Origin: UBA2767 sp965228625 | GTDB taxonomy: Bacteria; Pseudomonadota; Alphaproteobacteria; Rhizobiales; Methyloligellaceae | Length of the DNA stretch: 64,000 bases | Assembly (NCBI GenBank): GCA_965228625.1 | Contig: OZ245829.1 | Coordinates: 2,542,001 to 2,606,000, forward strand | Direction: 5' to 3' | Translations under genes and position numbers: made by a program | Notes under the pieces: generated by a model | The model's database searches: none | What the model was told of the DNA's origin: nothing | What the model saw: the letters and a program-made list of their open reading frames with translations, nothing else | Part shown: positions 61,369 to 64,000 of the stretch, in pieces | Position numbering within the stretch: position 1 is the first letter of the stretch | How the letters are laid out: every line of letters begins with the position of its first letter

Positions 61369-62665
61369 CGCGAACGGGCTGGTGATTGCGGCTCCCGCGT
61401 CCGGTGCGGGCAAGACGCTCGTCACCCTCGGACTTCTGCGCGCCTGCAGGAAACGCGGGATTGCCGTCTCGTCCGCGAAGGTCGGTCCCGACTATATCGA
61501 TCCCCGCTTCCATGAGGCGGCCAGCGGACGGCCCTGTTTCAATCTCGACGGCTGGGCCATGCGCAAGACGCTGGTCTCGGCCCTTGCCGCGCAGTCCGCG
61601 GTTGGGTCCAGGCTCGTCATCGTCGAAGGCGTGATGGGACTGTTCGATGGCGCGGCGGGCGGCGGCGGATCGACGGCTGACATGGCCGCGCACCTCGATC
61701 TTCCCGTGATCCTCGTCGTCGACGCCCAGCGTCAGGGCCAGTCGGTCGCGGCGCTGGTCAAGGGATTTGCGGACTTCCAGCGCGATTGCGCGGTGGCGGG
61801 CGTGATCCTGAACCGGGTCGCCAGCCAGACGCATGAGGATCTGCTGCGTGGGGCGGTCGAAGCCATTGGCCTGCCCGTGTTCGGGGCGCTCCGGCGCGAA
61901 AGCGACCTGGAACTCCCCTCGCGCCACCTCGGATTGGTCCAGGCCGGCGAGCACGAAGCGCTCGAAGGCTTTATCGAGCGCGCCGCGGATCTGAGCGCGC
62001 GCGCACTCGACCTCGAAGCGCTGACAACCGCCGCGCGGCCGCTTCCGAGCGACACAGCTTCGGCCACCATTCCGCCGCTCGGGCAGCGCATCGCCGTGGC
62101 GCACGATCGCGCCTTCGGATTCAGCTATCCCCATCTCCTGACCGGGTGGCGGCAAGCGGGCGCAGAAATCCGCGCCTTTTCACCACTTGCCGACGAGGCG
62201 CCCAACACGGACGCGGACGCGGTCTATCTGCCCGGCGGATATCCGGAGCTGCATGCGGGTCAAATCGCCGCCAACGGAATCTTCCTCGACGGTCTTCGGC
62301 GAGCGGCAGGGCGCGATGCGCTGATCTACGGCGAGTGCGGCGGGTTCATGGTTCTCGGCGACTATCTGATCGACGCGGACGGCAAAGAGCACAAGATGGC
62401 GGGATTGTTGCCCCTTGGAACCAGTTTCGCCGAACGCGGCCTGACGCTCGGCTACCGCAAACTCGAACACAGCGGCGCCCTGCCGTGGCCGGAGCGACTG
62501 CGCGGGCACGAGTTCCACTATTCGAAACTGCACCGGCAGGGCGACGCCGATCCGCTCTTCACGGCGCGCGACTCGAGAGGACAGGACCTCGGACACATCG
62601 GCTTGCGGCGCGGACCGGTGATGGGCTCTTATGCTCATGTGATCGACATGGATGCTGAAGCATGA
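61361..62665 (+). CDS. cobB: Cobyrinate a,c-diamide synthase (CobB/CbiA)
   Basis: 434 residues. The P-loop is APASGAGKTLVTLGLL near residue 10; VEGVMGLFDGAAGGG is the second nucleotide motif. The C-terminal glutamine amidotransferase has its Cys in YGECGGFMVLG, and the late segment GHEFHYSKL. It amidates the a and c side chains using glutamine and ATP. The start is TTG 61361 with GGGAG 9 bases upstream, overlapping the cobA stop; the frame has no better start downstream that keeps the P-loop. Confidence 0.94.
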   Translation: MADANGLVIAAPASGAGKTLVTLGLLRACRKRGIAVSSAKVGPDYIDPRFHEAASGRPCFNLDGWAMRKTLVSALAAQSAVGSRLVIVEGVMGLFDGAAGGGGSTADMAAHLDLPVILVVDAQRQGQSVAALVKGFADFQRDCAVAGVILNRVASQTHEDLLRGAVEAIGLPVFGALRRESDLELPSRHLGLVQAGEHEALEGFIERAADLSARALDLEALTTAARPLPSDTASATIPPLGQRIAVAHDRAFGFSYPHLLTGWRQAGAEIRAFSPLADEAPNTDADAVYLPGGYPELHAGQIAANGIFLDGLRRAAGRDALIYGECGGFMVLGDYLIDADGKEHKMAGLLPLGTSFAERGLTLGYRKLEHSGALPWPERLRGHEFHYSKLHRQGDADPLFTARDSRGQDLGHIGLRRGPVMGSYAHVIDMDAEA

Positions 62666-64000
62666 CGCCGGCACTGATGATTCAGGGAACGGGCTCGGAC
62701 GTCGGCAAATCGCTGATCGTGGCCGGGCTCGCACGCGCGTTTACTGCGCGTGGCCTCGCCGTGCGCCCATTCAAACCGCAGAATATGTCGAACAATGCCG
62801 CCGTCGCCGTCGACGGCGGCGAGATCGGCCGCGCGCAGGCGCTGCAGGCAAAGGCATGCCGCACTGAGCCGAGCATCCATATGAACCCGTTGCTGCTGAA
62901 ACCGGAGACCGACACGGGTGCCCAGGTCGTCGTGCGCGGCAAGCGTGACGCCACCTTGTCCGCGCGCGACTATATGCGGGCGCGCGAAGCCTATCTTCCC
63001 GCAATCCTCCAGAGCTTCGATCACGTTTGCGCCGAGGCGGACCTGGTCCTCATCGAGGGCGCGGGCAGCCCGGCGGAAACCAATCTGCGGCATCGCGACA
63101 TTGCGAACATGGGGTTCGCCCACGCCGCGGACGTTCCGGTTGTGCTGGTTGGAGACATCCACCGCGGCGGTGTGATCGCCGCCATCGTCGGCACCTTCGC
63201 GGTCATCTCGCAGGACGACGCGGATCGTATCGCTGCGTTCCTCGTCAACAAGTTCCACGGCGACACAACGCTGTTCGACGAGGGGGTGCGCGCGATCGCC
63301 GAACGGACCGGCCGGCCCTGCGCCGGCATCATTCCGCACTTCGGCGACGCGTACAAGCTCCCGGCGGAGGATGCGGTCGTGCTTGAGCGGGAGGCGCCCG
63401 TGCAACAGGACGGGACGGTCAAGATCGTTGTGCCGCGCCTGTCACGCATCGCCAATTTCGACGATCTCGATCCGCTGAGGCAGACGCCGGGCGTGACCGT
63501 TCAGATCGTCCAGCCGGGTCACCCCCTGCCTGGCGACGCGGATCTCATCCTGTTGCCGGGCACGAAGTCGACGGCCGGCGACCTGGCATATCTCCGGGCG
63601 AAGGGCTGGGACATCGACATTCTCGCCCACGCGCGTCGCGGCGGCCGGATCCTGGGGCTTTGCGGCGGTTACCAGATGCTCGGGCGCAAAATACACGACC
63701 CGGACGGGCTGGAGAGTGACGGGGGAAGCGTCGATGCGCTCGGCCTGCTCGATATCGAGACCACGCTCATTCCCGACAAGTCGCTTGAGAACGTCGAAGG
63801 CCGTCATGTGCCGAGCGGCGCGCGGATCACAGGATACGAGATCCATCTTGGAGAAAGTGCCGGCCCCGATTGCGCCCGACCGTTTGCACAGATCAGCGAC
63901 CGAGAGGACGGTGCACGCTCGCCCGACGGTCTGATCGAGGGAACCTATCTGCACGGTATTTTCGCATCCGACACATTCCGGACCGCTTATCTGCAGGGCA
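62662..64000 (+). CDS. cobQ: Cobyric acid synthase (CobQ/CbiP), 3' end missing
   Basis: 446 codons are visible; the window cuts it off before a stop. Landmarks: IQGTGSDVGKSLIVAGL near residue 7 (P-loop-like), PFKPQNMSNNA, IEGAGSPAETNLR, and the amidotransferase Cys in LCGGYQMLG near residue 335, with the His in YLHGIF near residue 430. It amidates the b, d, e and g side chains of adenosylcobyrinate diamide. ATGA overlap with cobB. About 40-50 residues should be missing compared with usual CobQ. Confidence 0.95.
   Translation, partial: MTPALMIQGTGSDVGKSLIVAGLARAFTARGLAVRPFKPQNMSNNAAVAVDGGEIGRAQALQAKACRTEPSIHMNPLLLKPETDTGAQVVVRGKRDATLSARDYMRAREAYLPAILQSFDHVCAEADLVLIEGAGSPAETNLRHRDIANMGFAHAADVPVVLVGDIHRGGVIAAIVGTFAVISQDDADRIAAFLVNKFHGDTTLFDEGVRAIAERTGRPCAGIIPHFGDAYKLPAEDAVVLEREAPVQQDGTVKIVVPRLSRIANFDDLDPLRQTPGVTVQIVQPGHPLPGDADLILLPGTKSTAGDLAYLRAKGWDIDILAHARRGGRILGLCGGYQMLGRKIHDPDGLESDGGSVDALGLLDIETTLIPDKSLENVEGRHVPSGARITGYEIHLGESAGPDCARPFAQISDREDGARSPDGLIEGTYLHGIFASDTFRTAYLQG

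Overview
The window looks like chromosome from a GC-rich alphaproteobacterium, probably of the Hyphomicrobiales/Rhodobacterales type. The reasons are the GC-rich codon use, the cobalamin gene order built around cobW-cobN-cobO, a plcP/agt/btaAB lipid-remodelling block, and tRNA-Ser(CGA) with an encoded CCA. Genes are dense and mostly in short operons. I saw no transposase, integrase, CRISPR array or rRNA.

Region 1 (1-11.7 kb) holds an uncharacterised electron-transfer locus: a 3' part of an outer-membrane barrel-like protein, a 2Fe-2S flavin reductase, a ten-haem cytochrome c, a haem-b-like membrane protein, a protein joining cyclic-nucleotide-type sensor folds to a four-cluster ferredoxin, and a four-haem cytochrome c554-like protein. 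A LysR/SDR/SMP-30 cassette (7.6-10.5 kb) sits inside this locus. Beside it is a decayed 3' end of a second cytochrome c554-like gene (7525-7641).

Region 2 (12.4-22.5 kb) has tRNA-Ser, a MarR regulator divergent from small NTF2-like/DUF3237 genes, a methyltransferase, a small superinfection-immunity-like membrane protein, a DUF1801 gene, an M20 deacylase/PLP enzyme/PhnW-like transaminase row, and a YqgE/AlgH protein with a predicted signal peptide. Region 3 (22.8-31.6 kb) has a secreted alpha/beta hydrolase, an APC permease, an unknown secreted protein, an RND pump with its adaptor, and dgkA.

Region 4 (31.7-35.6 kb) is a nearly complete phosphorus-sparing lipid module: glycosyltransferase (agt), phospholipase C-type plcP with a Pho-box-like sequence, and btaA-btaB for the betaine lipid DGTS. 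Region 5 (35.7-40.7 kb) is an ECF sigma factor, its anti-sigma factor and a secreted subtilase, then a secreted Lys/Pro-tailed protein. The sigma gene and that last gene carry the same promoter-like pair (TTGAACC, 16 bases, CGACT), which suggests one regulon. A PilZ/degenerate-kinase protein follows on the other strand.

Region 6 (41.9-64 kb) is about cobalt: a cobalt-type nitrile hydratase with its activator, a FecCD/FecE import pair, a cobalamin riboswitch ahead of a HupE/UreJ-type cobalt transporter, then cobW, cobN, cobO, a small His-containing membrane protein, cbiX, cobH, cobL, cobI, cbiG-cobJ, cobM, cobK, cbiD, cobA, cobB and cobQ (cut by the window end). The set supports early cobalt insertion (CbiX, CbiG, CbiD) yet also carries CobN of the late-insertion route. 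A leader at 52189-52238 can fold its Shine-Dalgarno sequence into a perfect 12-bp stem and is a candidate new regulatory RNA.
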